Position numbers and translations under genes: made by a program. A stretch of DNA of 50,874 nucleotides, from assembly GCA_031082205.1 (NCBI GenBank), contig JAVHLJ010000017.1, positions 1 to 50,874 of the forward strand, in the 5' to 3' direction. The DNA comes from Elusimicrobiales bacterium. Its GTDB lineage: Bacteria > Elusimicrobiota > Elusimicrobia > Elusimicrobiales > UBA9959. The notes under the pieces were generated by a model. It made no database searches, was not told the origin of the DNA, and saw only the letters and a program-made list of their open reading frames with translations. Below, piece after piece: positions 7,837-16,857 of this stretch (the stretch's first letter is position 1; every line of letters begins with the position of its first letter).

Positions 7837-9099
7837 TCATTTCAGTCCGATGTTCAGGTCAAGCCGCGGTTTCTCAAGGTGAAACCGGGCCCTTTCGTAT
7901 TTAGGCGGGCCGAATTTCCGCACGGCGTTGTTCGACGCGCCGTACTGCTCGGCGGGAATTACACCCAGGAAGCGGTTGAACTTGCCGTCCTGGTTGGCGT
8001 CGTGGAACACGGCTATGGCGTACTCTCCGTAGGGCACGCCGGGGAATTTAAGTTCCGTCCTGCCGTACTCGGCCGGCGCGTAGGTCAGCATGGAGGCGTG
8101 ATCGAGCCCCGCCGGGAAACCTTTTTTGGCGGGGAACAGGGCTCCCATCACCCACCCTTTCACCTTCTTCACGTTGGAAACGCGCACGGCTATATCGCCC
8201 TTGGGGTTCCCCATCCTGTCGTCGGGGAAATTTATCCTGGAACAGGCCGTCTCGTAGACCATGGTTATCGCGAATTCCACGGCCGGTTCCTTTAGCCTGA
8301 AAGAAGCGCGGGGGAAAGTGGGCGGGCCGTAACGGAAGGCGCGGTTGCCGGGGATACCGTAGCCCTCGGCGGGAGCGCCGTTGGGGAGCAGGTCGAACCG
8401 CCCGTCCGCGCTCTCGTCGTGAAAAAGGACCAGCGCGTAGTCGCCGTAGGGCACGTCCTCGATCGGGAATTCGGTCTTTCCGTAGGCGATCATGCCGTAG
8501 GTTCGCAGGGCGGCCTTTTCCGCTTCGAAAGGAAAGCCCTCTTCCGTAGCGAACAGCGCGGCCAGCACATTACCCTTTGAATTGCGCAGTCCCTCCACCT
8601 TGACGTTGATGCGTCCGCGCGTTCGCGCCAAACGGTCGTGGGGGAAAGATATCCTGTCGGCCGCGGAGCCGTAGCGGGCTGTGACGCTTATCGTCTCCTC
8701 CGGGGAGGAGAACATGAAAGAGGAGGCGTCGAAGGAAAGGCCCGCCAGCCCGGCGTCGTAATTGTTAGAGGTCCCGTACCCCTCCGCCGGGAAGCGCGCG
8801 CGGAACTTCATGGTGTTGGAAAAGTCCTTGTCATGCGCGATCAGCACCGCGTACCTGCCGTAGGGTATATCCTTGAAGACGACCCGGGAGGCGCGGCCGC
8901 TGATATCGGCGGTGAACAGGCGCTTCGCGGTGTTCTGATCGAAGGGGAAGCTGAAAGCGTTGTCGAACAGCGCCGCTATCACCTGCCCTTTGTCGTCGGA
9001 CAGGCCGCCCACCTCCACAGTCAGCGTCCCGGTCTTCTGGGCCAGGGCCGGACACGCCAAAAACAGCGACACGGATATAAATAGTTTAAAAACGCTCAT
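7837..9099 (-). CDS. secreted protein with three DUF2141 repeats
   Basis: The 420-residue product starts with a signal peptide (MSVFKLFISVSLFLACPALAQ). It then carries three DUF2141 units, at roughly residues 22-140, 160-285 and 300-420. Each has the family pattern: a GLxxxKGxVxAALF strand near its start, an A/P-F-xxxPYGxYAxxxxHD centre, and a PAEGYGxSNN-type end. These are beta-rich periplasmic or secreted modules of unknown biochemical role. Single-domain members are the usual form. GGGGGTG lies just upstream of ATG 9099. The gene converges on the TonB receptor pair, and its own promoter would lie between it and gpsA. Confidence 0.82.
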   Translation of the reverse strand: MSVFKLFISVSLFLACPALAQKTGTLTVEVGGLSDDKGQVIAALFDNAFSFPFDQNTAKRLFTADISGRASRVVFKDIPYGRYAVLIAHDKDFSNTMKFRARFPAEGYGTSNNYDAGLAGLSFDASSFMFSSPEETISVTARYGSAADRISFPHDRLARTRGRINVKVEGLRNSKGNVLAALFATEEGFPFEAEKAALRTYGMIAYGKTEFPIEDVPYGDYALVLFHDESADGRFDLLPNGAPAEGYGIPGNRAFRYGPPTFPRASFRLKEPAVEFAITMVYETACSRINFPDDRMGNPKGDIAVRVSNVKKVKGWVMGALFPAKKGFPAGLDHASMLTYAPAEYGRTELKFPGVPYGEYAIAVFHDANQDGKFNRFLGVIPAEQYGASNNAVRKFGPPKYERARFHLEKPRLDLNIGLK

Positions 9100-9168
9100 T
9101 GCGCACCCCCTTGTATTTTGCGGCCGCGGCCGGGCCGGATTCGCGTCCCCGGGAGATTATATATTTTT

Positions 9169-9200
9169 GTTATCATATGACTTCCCGCAGTTTGCGATTT
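9169..9200 (+). promoter_or_regulatory. extended -10 promoter of gpsA
   Basis: TGTTATCAT (9168-9176) matches an extended -10, so RNA should begin near 9183. That would place an in-frame ATG at 9177 outside the mRNA and leave an 18-base leader without a Shine-Dalgarno before ATG 9201. Confidence 0.5.
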
Positions 9201-10202
9201 ATGAAAAAGAACATCGAAGTCTCCGTTATAGGCGCCGGCATGTGGGGCAGCACGCTGGCCGCGCTGCTGGCCAGGAAAGGCTATTCCGTGCGGGCCTGGG
9301 AGCACAACCGCGTGATGGCGGCGCACCTGCGCGACAACCGGACTCACTCGGCCCTGCCGGGATTCAAACTGCCCGCCGGCGTACAGGTATTCACCGAGCT
9401 GGAAAAGGCGGTGTCCTCGCCGGACCTCATACTGATGGCGGTGGACTCGCGCCACGTGCGCGCGCTCTCACGCGCCATAAACCCGCTGCTGGAGGGGAAG
9501 AAGCTGCCTCACATAGTGGCGGTCTCCAAAGGCATCGAGGCCGGCTCTTTCCTGACAGTCTGCGAAATAATGGAAGAGGAGATACCCCGGGCCCGCCGCA
9601 GGACGATGATAATGACGGGGCCGAGCTTCGCGGTGGAACTGGCCGCCGGGGCCCCGACCAAGGTCGTGCTGGCCGGGCTGGATCCCGCCGAAGTTAAGAA
9701 GACCCTGAAGCTGATGGAGGGCGGGCCGCTGAAGCTGGAGCCCTGCGGGGACAGGCTGGGCGCGGAACTGGGCGGCTCGCTCAAGAACGTCTACGCCGTG
9801 GGCAGCGGGATAATCGACGGCCTCTCGAAGGCGGCCAAGAACAGCGAGGCGGCCTTCCTCATAGAGAGCGCCTCGGAACTGCGCCGCATCATCAAGTCGC
9901 TGGGCGGGAAGAACCGCACGGCCTGGGGCCTGAGCGGCATGGGAGACCTGCTGCTGACGGCGACCTCCGCCAAGTCGCGCAATTTCCGGTTCGGCAGGGA
10001 GATAGGCCAGGGCGTCGCTCCGGCGGAGGCGCTCAAGCGGATAAGGACCGTGGTGGAGGGCTTCGAGGCGCTGAGGACCGCGCGCGGCCTCTGCGCCAGG
10101 CACGGGATAAAGACGCCTGTGATAGACTGCATCTGGCGCATAGTCTACAGGGGGAACAAGCCCTCGTCGATACTGCGGGCGGCGGGGTTCAGGGGGGCTT
10201 AG
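9201..10202 (+). CDS. gpsA: glycerol-3-phosphate dehydrogenase [NAD(P)+]
   Basis: The enzyme interconverts dihydroxyacetone phosphate and sn-glycerol 3-phosphate, supplying the phospholipid backbone. With the ATG at 9201 the product is 333 residues, the usual length. The dinucleotide-binding motif VIGAGMWGSTLA is at the N-terminus. IVAVSKGIE, TGPSFAVELAAGAPTKVV, LGGSLKNVYAVGSGIIDGL (with the catalytic Lys) and LSGMGDLLLTATS are all present. The open frame extends upstream to 9099, but that part overlaps the promoter. The gene is divergent from the DUF2141 gene and appears to be monocistronic. Confidence 0.95.
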   Translation: MKKNIEVSVIGAGMWGSTLAALLARKGYSVRAWEHNRVMAAHLRDNRTHSALPGFKLPAGVQVFTELEKAVSSPDLILMAVDSRHVRALSRAINPLLEGKKLPHIVAVSKGIEAGSFLTVCEIMEEEIPRARRRTMIMTGPSFAVELAAGAPTKVVLAGLDPAEVKKTLKLMEGGPLKLEPCGDRLGAELGGSLKNVYAVGSGIIDGLSKAAKNSEAAFLIESASELRRIIKSLGGKNRTAWGLSGMGDLLLTATSAKSRNFRFGREIGQGVAPAEALKRIRTVVEGFEALRTARGLCARHGIKTPVIDCIWRIVYRGNKPSSILRAAGFRGA

Positions 10203-10247
10203 GCGCGGAAGGCGGCGGACCCGGTAGCCGTGGCGGGCATTTTAAGT

Positions 10248-10279
10248 TATAATATAACCATCGCGCCGATAACGGCGCG
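10248..10279 (+). promoter_or_regulatory. -10 box and 5' hairpin of the RNase R leader
   Basis: A perfect TATAAT at 10248-10253 would start RNA near 10260. The transcript would begin with the hairpin CGCGCCG-ATAA-CGGCGCG (10262-10279). The leader to the coding start is about 140 bases. A 5' stem may protect the mRNA or serve feedback control, but that is inference. Confidence 0.4.
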
Positions 10280-10397
10280 GGCATACCGAAAGTGAATTTT
10301 GCAGCGAAAGTTCCGGATCAGTTCCTTCCGCACCGAGCCCAAAAGTTACAGGTCATGCGACATACCAGGCCCTTTGGAGGGTCCGGTTCTTATATAC

Positions 10398-12491
10398 ATG
10401 GAGAAAGACAATAAAATGAACAGACATTGGCAGAAAGGCCGCGGCAACGACAAGCGGCGCGGCGGACAGCGCGGCGGACGCCGCGGGCAGAAAAGCGTTC
10501 CAGTTACCGGCGGAGGGGGCGAGCAGCGGGCCCGGCAGGGCGGCCGCGGAGAACAGCTGGCCGAGGGCACCATACAGCATCACGGCAATTTCGCCTTCCT
10601 TATCTCGGAGAAGGAAGGACAGGGGGACGTGTTCCTGCGCGGCAGGACCCTCGACCTGGCCATGGACGGGGACAGGGTGCAGGCGCGCACGTTCAAGGAG
10701 CGCGACGGGCGCCTGGCGGGAGAGATAGTAAAAGTCCTGAAGCGGGCGCGCAATTCCATAGTAGGCGTCCTGCAGGTGCAGGGCACCGTCTGGGTGCTCA
10801 AGCAGGAGAAGGGCTTCGCCCCGCCCACGCGCGTGGACGGCTTCGCGGCCGGCATAAAGCCGGCGAGCGGCCAGCTGGCCGCGCTGGAGATAAAGCGCTG
10901 GCCGGAAGAAGGCCGCGCCGCGTCGGGCGTGGTGACCGAGCTGATCGGCGACCCCGGCGACCTGCGGGCAAGGACCACCGCCATCGTGCGCTCGCTCAAT
11001 ATCAGGGAGGCCTTCCCGCCGGAAGTGCTGATGGAGGCCGCCTCCTTCGGCGAGCGGCTGGAGCCCAAACATTGGAAGGACCGCGAACAACTTTTCGGGG
11101 TCCCGGTGGTGACAATCGACGGCGCCGACGCCAAGGATTTCGACGACGCCGTCTCGCTTGAGGATATCGGCGGGGGAAAAATGCGGCTGGGCGTGCATAT
11201 CGCCGACGTGGCCAATTACGTCAGGACGGGGACCGCGCTGGACGCCGAAGCCTACGCCCGCGCCACCAGCGTCTACCTGCCCGGCCGCGTCATACCGATG
11301 CTGCCGCACGCCCTTTCCGACAATCTCTGCAGCCTGGTCCCCGACCAGGAGAGGCTGACGCTCTCGGTCTTCATGGACGTGGACCAGTCCGGCAGCGTGG
11401 TCAAGCGCCGCATGGCCGAGACCGTCATCAAGTCCTGCCGCCGCCTCACCTACGAGGAGGCGCAGGAGATACTGGAGGGGAAGAAGATCCCCGCCATATC
11501 GCAGGCAGCCTGCGCCGCCGTCAGGAAGATGGGCGCGCTGGCCGCCAGACTCTACGCCCGGCGCATAAAGCGCGGGGCGCTGGACTTCGACCTGCCCGAA
11601 TACAAGGTGGAGACCGACGAACGCGGCCTCCCCGTGAAAGTGGAGCGCAGGCCCCGGCTGCAGAGCCACCGGCTGGTGGAGGAGTTCATGCTGCTGGCCA
11701 ACGAATCCATCGCCATGGAGCTCAACCAGGCCAAGTCTCCGTTCCTGCACAGGCGCCACGACGACCCGGACCCGGCCAAGCTGCTCGCCCTGTCGCAGAC
11801 TCTGGGGGACCTGGGCCTGAGCGCCGGCCACATACGCGGCTCCAACGCGAGGCGCGGCCTGCAGGACATACTGGCAAAAACCGGCACGCATCCGCTCTCG
11901 GCCACGATAAATTCGCTGATAGTGCGCAGCATGCGGCAGGCGGTGTATTCGCCGGAATCCAAGGGGCATTTCGGCATAGCGGCCCGCTACTACGCGCATT
12001 TCACCTCGCCGATAAGGCGCTACCCGGACCTGATGGCCCACCGCGCGGTCAAGGCGCTGCTGCACGGCATGAAGCCCAAGCCAGGGCATATCGTGCGCGC
12101 CTTCAACGCGATATTCCCCGGCAAGAAAGAGGCGGCCCAGGTGCCGCTGATAAAAGCGGGGGAACATTGCTCGGAGCGAGAGCGCGCGGCCACCGAGGCC
12201 GAGCGCAAGGTCTCGGACCTTATGAAGGCCGAGCTGCTGCGGACCATGGTCGGCCAGGTGATGGACGGCGTGGTGACGGCCGCGGCCGGCAGCGGGGCCT
12301 TCGTCTCGCTGGCCGAGAGCGGCGCCGACGGGCTGCTGCGCGGGGCGACCTGGCTCAAGCCGGGCGACCGCGTACGCGTCAAGATAGAGTCGATCAACCC
12401 CATCGACGGCAAGATCGATCTTTCAGCCGCCGACCAGCCCGGCCTTCCGCCCCACTGGGCGGTAAAGAAGCGGCAGGGCAGGCGGAGATAG
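10398..12491 (+). CDS. rnr: ribonuclease R
   Basis: This is a processive 3'-to-5' exoribonuclease of the RNase II/R family. A basic, Gly/Arg-rich N-terminal tail (RGGQRGGRRGQ) precedes the cold-shock-like OB domains (HGNFAFLISEKEGQGDVFL). The RNB catalytic domain has the metal motif TIDGADAKDFDDAV, with D241, D247, D249 and D250. The conserved HFTSPIRRYPDLMAHRA near residue 540 is present, and a C-terminal S1 domain ends the protein. Its 697 residues are somewhat short for RNase R. The start is uncertain: ATG 10398 and ATG 10416 both lack ideal ribosome-binding-site spacing, and a TTG at 10299 is unlikely. Confidence 0.93.
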   Translation: MEKDNKMNRHWQKGRGNDKRRGGQRGGRRGQKSVPVTGGGGEQRARQGGRGEQLAEGTIQHHGNFAFLISEKEGQGDVFLRGRTLDLAMDGDRVQARTFKERDGRLAGEIVKVLKRARNSIVGVLQVQGTVWVLKQEKGFAPPTRVDGFAAGIKPASGQLAALEIKRWPEEGRAASGVVTELIGDPGDLRARTTAIVRSLNIREAFPPEVLMEAASFGERLEPKHWKDREQLFGVPVVTIDGADAKDFDDAVSLEDIGGGKMRLGVHIADVANYVRTGTALDAEAYARATSVYLPGRVIPMLPHALSDNLCSLVPDQERLTLSVFMDVDQSGSVVKRRMAETVIKSCRRLTYEEAQEILEGKKIPAISQAACAAVRKMGALAARLYARRIKRGALDFDLPEYKVETDERGLPVKVERRPRLQSHRLVEEFMLLANESIAMELNQAKSPFLHRRHDDPDPAKLLALSQTLGDLGLSAGHIRGSNARRGLQDILAKTGTHPLSATINSLIVRSMRQAVYSPESKGHFGIAARYYAHFTSPIRRYPDLMAHRAVKALLHGMKPKPGHIVRAFNAIFPGKKEAAQVPLIKAGEHCSERERAATEAERKVSDLMKAELLRTMVGQVMDGVVTAAAGSGAFVSLAESGADGLLRGATWLKPGDRVRVKIESINPIDGKIDLSAADQPGLPPHWAVKKRQGRRR

Positions 12492-12508
12492 CGTCTCCGG
12501 ACGCCTTT

Positions 12509-12544
12509 AAAGGCCGGGCGGGAGCATCCCGCCCGGCCTTTTTT
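12509..12544 (+). terminator. Rho-independent terminator after RNase R
   Basis: The stem GGCCGGGCGGGA with loop GCA and TCCCGCCCGGCC is followed by a run of T to 12544. A-rich bases at 12509-12511 extend the pairing. Confidence 0.9.
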
Positions 12545-12562
12545 CAGGCCCCGGGAGGGGTG

Positions 12563-12645
12563 TGGACAGAATTACCTAAATATTCTATTTTGTATATATA
12601 AAGATTTGCGCGCGCGGGCGCGCTTCGTACGAAAGCACCACGGAG
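12563..12645 (+). promoter_or_regulatory. serC promoter and leader with hairpin and palindrome
   Basis: TGGACA at 12563-12568 and TATTTT at 12586-12591 are 17 bases apart; a TATATA at 12595-12600 is an alternative -10. The leader holds a stem GCGCGC-GCGG-GCGCGC (12608-12623) directly followed by the perfect palindrome TTCGTACGAA (12624-12633). GGAGG (12642-12646) is the ribosome binding site of serC. The palindrome could be an operator. Confidence 0.45.
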
Positions 12646-12652
12646 GAAAGAC

Positions 12653-13831
12653 ATGGAAAAACCGACAGTGAAACCCAAGTGTCCCAACTTCTCGTCCGGC
12701 CCCTGCGCCAAGCGCCCCGGCTGGACCGTAGAAGCCCTGAAAAACGCCCTGGTCGGGCGCTCCCACCGCTCCAAGGAAGGCAAAGCCCGCCTCCAGGAAG
12801 TCTCCGACCGGATGAAGAAGGTGCTCAACTTACCACAGGATTACCGCATAGGCATAGTCGCCGGCTCCGACACCGGGGCGGTCGAACTGGCGATGTGGAC
12901 GCTGCTGGGCCCGCGCCCGGTGGACATCTTCGGCTGGGAATCTTTCAGCAAGGGCTGGATCACCGACGCCGTGAAGTACCTCAAGCTCAAGGGCGTCAAC
13001 GAGTACAAGGCCGACTACGGCAAGCTGCCGGACCTGGGCAAGGCCAACGCGCAGAACGACATAGTCTTCACCTGGAACGGCACCACCTCCGGCGTGAAGG
13101 TCCCCAACCTCGACTGGATCCCCAAGGGGCAGGAAGGCCTGGTCATCTGCGACGCCACCTCTGGCGTCTTCGCGATGGACATAGACTTCACAAAGCTCGA
13201 CGTGGTCACCTTCTCCTGGCAGAAGGTGCTCGGCGGCGAAGCGGCCCACGGCGTGATCATACTCTCGCCCAAGGCCGTCAAGCGCATGGAGGAGCAGAAC
13301 TCCAAGGTCTCCTGGCCGCTGCCCAAGATCTTCCGCCTGGTCGACGAGAAGAAGCTCCTGCCGGGCGAGCTGGAATACAGCACGATCAACACGCCCTCGA
13401 TGCTCTGCGTCGAGGACGCGATAGACGCGCTCAAGTGGGCCGAGACCGTCGGCGGGCTGCCGGGCCTGGTCAGGCGCTCGACCGCCAACCTGGCCGCCTT
13501 CGAGCGCTGGGTGGAGAAATCGTCCTGGATAGACTTCCTGGCCGAGAAGAAAGAGACCCGGTCCAGCACCTCGGTCTGCTTCAGGATAAAGGCCGACTGG
13601 TTCCAGAAGCTCTCCGACGAGGACAAGGCCGCCGCCGCCAAGAAGCTCACCTCCCTGCTGGGCAAGGAGGGGGTCGCCTACGACATCAACTCCTACGGCA
13701 AGGCACCGGCCGGCATCCGCGTCTGGTGCGGCGCCACCGTGGAGACCTCGGACATCGAAGCCCTCATCCCCTGGCTCGACTGGGCGCATGAGCAGGTAGC
13801 AAAGGAATATTCCAAGGAGGCCGTGAAATGA
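12653..13831 (+). CDS. serC: phosphoserine aminotransferase
   Basis: The enzyme transaminates 3-phosphohydroxypyruvate to phosphoserine using PLP, the second step of serine synthesis. The 392-residue class V aminotransferase opens with [14 protein letters not shown] and contains FSWQKVLGG, whose K191 is the expected PLP lysine. The pattern [19 protein letters not shown] is typical of the SerC group that differs from the E. coli type. GGAGGAAAGAC precedes ATG 12653. Its stop overlaps the serA start by ATGA, so the two enzymes of the pathway are translationally coupled. Confidence 0.92.
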   Translation: MEKPTVKPKCPNFSSGPCAKRPGWTVEALKNALVGRSHRSKEGKARLQEVSDRMKKVLNLPQDYRIGIVAGSDTGAVELAMWTLLGPRPVDIFGWESFSKGWITDAVKYLKLKGVNEYKADYGKLPDLGKANAQNDIVFTWNGTTSGVKVPNLDWIPKGQEGLVICDATSGVFAMDIDFTKLDVVTFSWQKVLGGEAAHGVIILSPKAVKRMEEQNSKVSWPLPKIFRLVDEKKLLPGELEYSTINTPSMLCVEDAIDALKWAETVGGLPGLVRRSTANLAAFERWVEKSSWIDFLAEKKETRSSTSVCFRIKADWFQKLSDEDKAAAAKKLTSLLGKEGVAYDINSYGKAPAGIRVWCGATVETSDIEALIPWLDWAHEQVAKEYSKEAVK

Positions 13832-14778
13832 GCAAGGTACTCATAGCCGACAAAGCCGATCCCCTCTGCGAGAAGACCCTCAAGGACCGCGGCATAGAGG
13901 CGGTGGTCAAGACCGGGATGAAGCCCGAGGAGCTAAAGGAGTTCGCCAGGGACTTCGACGGCATCATCGTCCGCTCGGCCAGCAAGATAACCCGCGAGAT
14001 AATCGAGGCGTCTAAGAACCTCAAGGCCGTGGCCCGCGCCGGCGCCGGCGTGGACAATATCGACATCCCCGCCGCCACCGAGAAGAAGGTGCTGGTCATG
14101 AACACGCCGTTCGGCAACACCGTCTCGACCGGCGAGCACGCCATAGCGATGATGTTCGCGCTGGCGCGCCTCATCCCCCAGGCCCACGCGTCCACGCACG
14201 CCGGCAAGTGGGAGAAGAACAAGTTCGAGGGCGTCGAGATCACCGGCAAGACGCTGGGCGTCGTCGGCTGCGGCAATATCGGCGGCGTCGTCGCCGACCG
14301 CGCGCTGGGCCTCAAGATGCAGGTCCTGGTCTACGACCCGGCCATGACCACCGAGCGCGCCCGCGAGCTGGGCGTCAAGATGGTCACGCTCGACGAGCTC
14401 TACGCCAAGGCCGACTTCATCACCTACCACGTCACCATCAACCCCGCCACCAAGGGGATGATCAACAAGGACGCGATAGCCAAGATGAAGAAGGGCGTGC
14501 GCATAATCAACTGCGCCCGCGGCGGCATAATGGTGGAGGCCGACGTGAAGGCGGCGGTCGAGAGCGGCCACATAGCCGGCCTCGCCGTGGACGTCTACGC
14601 CGAGGAGCCGGCGACGGCGCACATGTTCTTCGGCATGGAGAAGGTGATCTGCACCCCGCATATCGCCGCCTCCACCAAGGACGCGCAGGTCACGGTGGCG
14701 CGGCAGGCCGCGGAGCAGATAGCCGACTATCTCCTCTGCGGCAAGCGCACCCACGCGGTCAACGGCGACAAGATATAA
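13828..14778 (+). CDS. serA: D-3-phosphoglycerate dehydrogenase, short form
   Basis: The enzyme oxidises 3-phosphoglycerate with NAD+, the first step of serine synthesis. The 316-residue product has the D-isomer 2-hydroxyacid dehydrogenase fold. The NAD-binding motif is [10 protein letters not shown], the substrate/catalytic Arg lies in NCARGGIM, and Glu and the catalytic His lie in AEEPA and CTPHIAAST. The regulatory ACT domain of long SerA proteins is absent, so classic serine feedback through ACT is not expected. A serine phosphatase (serB) is not in the window. By my count the gene uses 11 AUA, 14 AUC and no AUU isoleucine codons. Confidence 0.92.
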   Translation: MSKVLIADKADPLCEKTLKDRGIEAVVKTGMKPEELKEFARDFDGIIVRSASKITREIIEASKNLKAVARAGAGVDNIDIPAATEKKVLVMNTPFGNTVSTGEHAIAMMFALARLIPQAHASTHAGKWEKNKFEGVEITGKTLGVVGCGNIGGVVADRALGLKMQVLVYDPAMTTERARELGVKMVTLDELYAKADFITYHVTINPATKGMINKDAIAKMKKGVRIINCARGGIMVEADVKAAVESGHIAGLAVDVYAEEPATAHMFFGMEKVICTPHIAASTKDAQVTVARQAAEQIADYLLCGKRTHAVNGDKI

Positions 14779-14791
14779 TCCCTGTCGCCCC

Positions 14792-14828
14792 GGCCCGGGT
14801 CCCCGAGGGGGGCCCCGGGCCTCTTTTT
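14792..14828 (+). terminator. terminator between serA and the DUF1015 gene
   Basis: The stem GGCCCGGG/CCCGGGCC (14792-14799 and 14814-14821), with an inner TCCCC/GGGG pairing, is followed by CTTTTT. It suggests partial separation of the DUF1015 gene from serCA. Confidence 0.8.
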
Positions 14829-14848
14829 AAGACACCGAGGAAACCATA

Positions 14849-16105
14849 ATGGCAAAACTACCGCTTTTCTCCCCGATATACGGCATACGCCCCGCGCCCG
14901 GCAAGGCGCAGGAGATCATAGCCCCGCCCTACGACGTCCTGGACTCCGAAGAGGCCAGGGAACTCGCCAAGGGCAAGCCCAACAGTTTCCTGCACGTCTC
15001 CAAGGCCGAGATAGACCTGCCTCCCGGCACGGACACCCACGACGAGTCGGTCTATAAGAAGGCCGCCGAGAATTTCGAGCGCATGATGAAGGAAGGCCTG
15101 CTGATACGGGAGAAGAAGCCCTGCTTCTACGCCTACCGCCTCAAGATGGGCGAACACGTCCAGACCGGCCTGATGGTGGGCGCCTGCGTGGACGATTACG
15201 ACGCCGGCCGCATACGCAGGCACGAGTTCACCCGCCCCGTCAAAGAGGACGACCGCGTCAACCAGATAAAGTACGTCAAAGCCCAGACCGGCCCCGGCAT
15301 CATCGCCTACAAGCAGGTGCCCGAGATAGACGCCGTCATAAAGAAGAACACGGCCAAAGAGCCGCTGTTCTCCGCCACCGGCACCGGCGGCGTGGTCCAC
15401 ACGCTGTGGCTCATCGACGACGAGGCGGACATCAAGGCCGTCTCCGACGCCTCGGAGAAGCAGAAGACGGTCTACATCGCCGACGGCCATCACCGCAGCG
15501 CCGCGGCCAGCCGCGTCAAGAAGTTCATGGTGGAGCAGCGCGGCGCCGCCCACAAGGGCGACGAGCCCTACAATGTCTACCTTGCCGCCGCGTTCCCGGT
15601 GAACGAGATGAAGATCTGGGACTACAACCGCGTGGTGAAGGACCTCAACGGCCTCGCGCCGGAACAGTTCCTGGCGAAAGTAAAGGAGAGCTTCTCCGTG
15701 ACCGAGACGAAAGGCCAGGCCAAGCCGGCCGCCCGCCGCGAGTTCGGCATGTACCTGGGCGGCAAGTGGTACACGATGAAACCGGCGGTGAAGACCCCGA
15801 CGAAGGAGGAGGACCCGGTGAAGGCGCTCGACGTGAGCGTGCTTTCGGACCTCGTCCTCGACCGGATACTCGGGATCAAGGACCTGCGCAAGTCCGACCG
15901 CGTCGACTTCGTCGGCGGCATACGCGGGCTGGGAGAACTGGAGAAACGCGTCAACTCCGGGGAGATGGCCGCGGCCTTCGCGCTCTTCGCCACTTCGCTC
16001 GAGGAGCTCATCTCGGTGGCGGACGACAACCAGGTCATGCCGCCCAAGTCCACCTGGTTCGAGCCCAAGCTGGCGGACGGCGTCGTCTCGAACCCCCTGC
16101 TCTGA
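14849..16105 (+). CDS. DUF1015 family protein
   Basis: The 418-residue product matches the DUF1015 pattern: early GIRP followed by APPYDVLDSEEA, then NSFLHVSKAEIDL, and YIADGHHRSAAASRV in the middle. Members of this family are often found beside serine biosynthesis genes, as here, but no reaction is established that I can name. The gene has its own ribosome binding site (GAGGAAACC) after a terminator. Its stop overlaps the surE start (TGATG), so it also leads the next operon. It is probably cytoplasmic, with no signal peptide or membrane segment. Confidence 0.88.
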   Translation: MAKLPLFSPIYGIRPAPGKAQEIIAPPYDVLDSEEARELAKGKPNSFLHVSKAEIDLPPGTDTHDESVYKKAAENFERMMKEGLLIREKKPCFYAYRLKMGEHVQTGLMVGACVDDYDAGRIRRHEFTRPVKEDDRVNQIKYVKAQTGPGIIAYKQVPEIDAVIKKNTAKEPLFSATGTGGVVHTLWLIDDEADIKAVSDASEKQKTVYIADGHHRSAAASRVKKFMVEQRGAAHKGDEPYNVYLAAAFPVNEMKIWDYNRVVKDLNGLAPEQFLAKVKESFSVTETKGQAKPAARREFGMYLGGKWYTMKPAVKTPTKEEDPVKALDVSVLSDLVLDRILGIKDLRKSDRVDFVGGIRGLGELEKRVNSGEMAAAFALFATSLEELISVADDNQVMPPKSTWFEPKLADGVVSNPLL

Positions 16106-16857
16106 TGAAGATACTCGTAACCAACGACGACGGGATCTACGCCGACGGCATCTACGCCCTGGCGACGGCGCTCGCGAAAGTGGGCGAAGTCACGGTGGTC
16201 GCCCCGGACACCCAGCGCAGCGCGGTCGGCCACGCCATAACGCTGACCGACCCGCTGCGCGTGGGCAAGGCCCGCAGGAACAAGAAGTTCTTCGGCTACG
16301 CCACCAGCGGCACGCCGGCGGACTGCGTCAAGCTGGCGATAAAGTCGATAATGAAGGGCAAGCCGGACCTGGTGGTCTCGGGCATAAACCTGGGCGCCAA
16401 CTCCGGCATGAACATCCTGTACTCCGGCACGGTCTCGGGCGCCACCGAAGGCGCGCTTCTGGGGATAACCTCGTTCGCCATCTCGCTGGACACCTTCGTG
16501 AACCCCGACTTCTCCGTCGCGGCGGAATTCGCGGCGAAGATGGCGCTGGCGCTCAAAAAGAAGAAGATACCCAGGGGCACGCTGCTCAACGTGAACGTGC
16601 CGGCCCTGCCCAGGTCCCGCGTGAAGGGGGTCAAGTTCACCAGCCAGAGCCACGAGCTGTTCAAGGACTGGTTCCAGAAGCGGGTGGACCCGCACGGCCA
16701 GACCTACTACTGGATGACGGGCAAGTTCCGCACCTGCTCGGCGGAACCGGGCAGCGACGTGGCCGCCGTGGACAAGGGTTTCATCTCCGTGACGCCCATA
16801 CAGTTCGACCTCACCGACTACAAGTTCCTCAGCGAGCTGGAGACATGGGATATCTGA
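16105..16857 (+). CDS. surE: 5'/3'-nucleotidase SurE
   Basis: SurE dephosphorylates nucleoside 5'- and 3'-monophosphates with a divalent metal. The 250-residue product begins with the metal-binding VTNDDGIYADGI and has VVAPDTQRSAVGHAIT. SGINLGANSGMNILYSGTVSGA holds the conserved Asn and Ser/Thr. Its start shares bases with the stop of the DUF1015 gene, and its own end overlaps the pseudopilin-like gene by 13 bases. A pcm gene lies five genes downstream; surE and pcm are neighbours in many bacteria, linked to stress survival. Confidence 0.95.
   Translation: MKILVTNDDGIYADGIYALATALAKVGEVTVVAPDTQRSAVGHAITLTDPLRVGKARRNKKFFGYATSGTPADCVKLAIKSIMKGKPDLVVSGINLGANSGMNILYSGTVSGATEGALLGITSFAISLDTFVNPDFSVAAEFAAKMALALKKKKIPRGTLLNVNVPALPRSRVKGVKFTSQSHELFKDWFQKRVDPHGQTYYWMTGKFRTCSAEPGSDVAAVDKGFISVTPIQFDLTDYKFLSELETWDI

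Noticed and set aside
9177-9200. ATG at 9177 as the gpsA start
   Set aside because: It directly abuts the -10 box and lies upstream of the expected transcription start; ATG 9201 gives the normal protein length.
10353-12167. 604-codon minus-strand frame opposite RNase R
   Set aside because: Shadow frame with no domain; the plus strand has the RNB catalytic motif.
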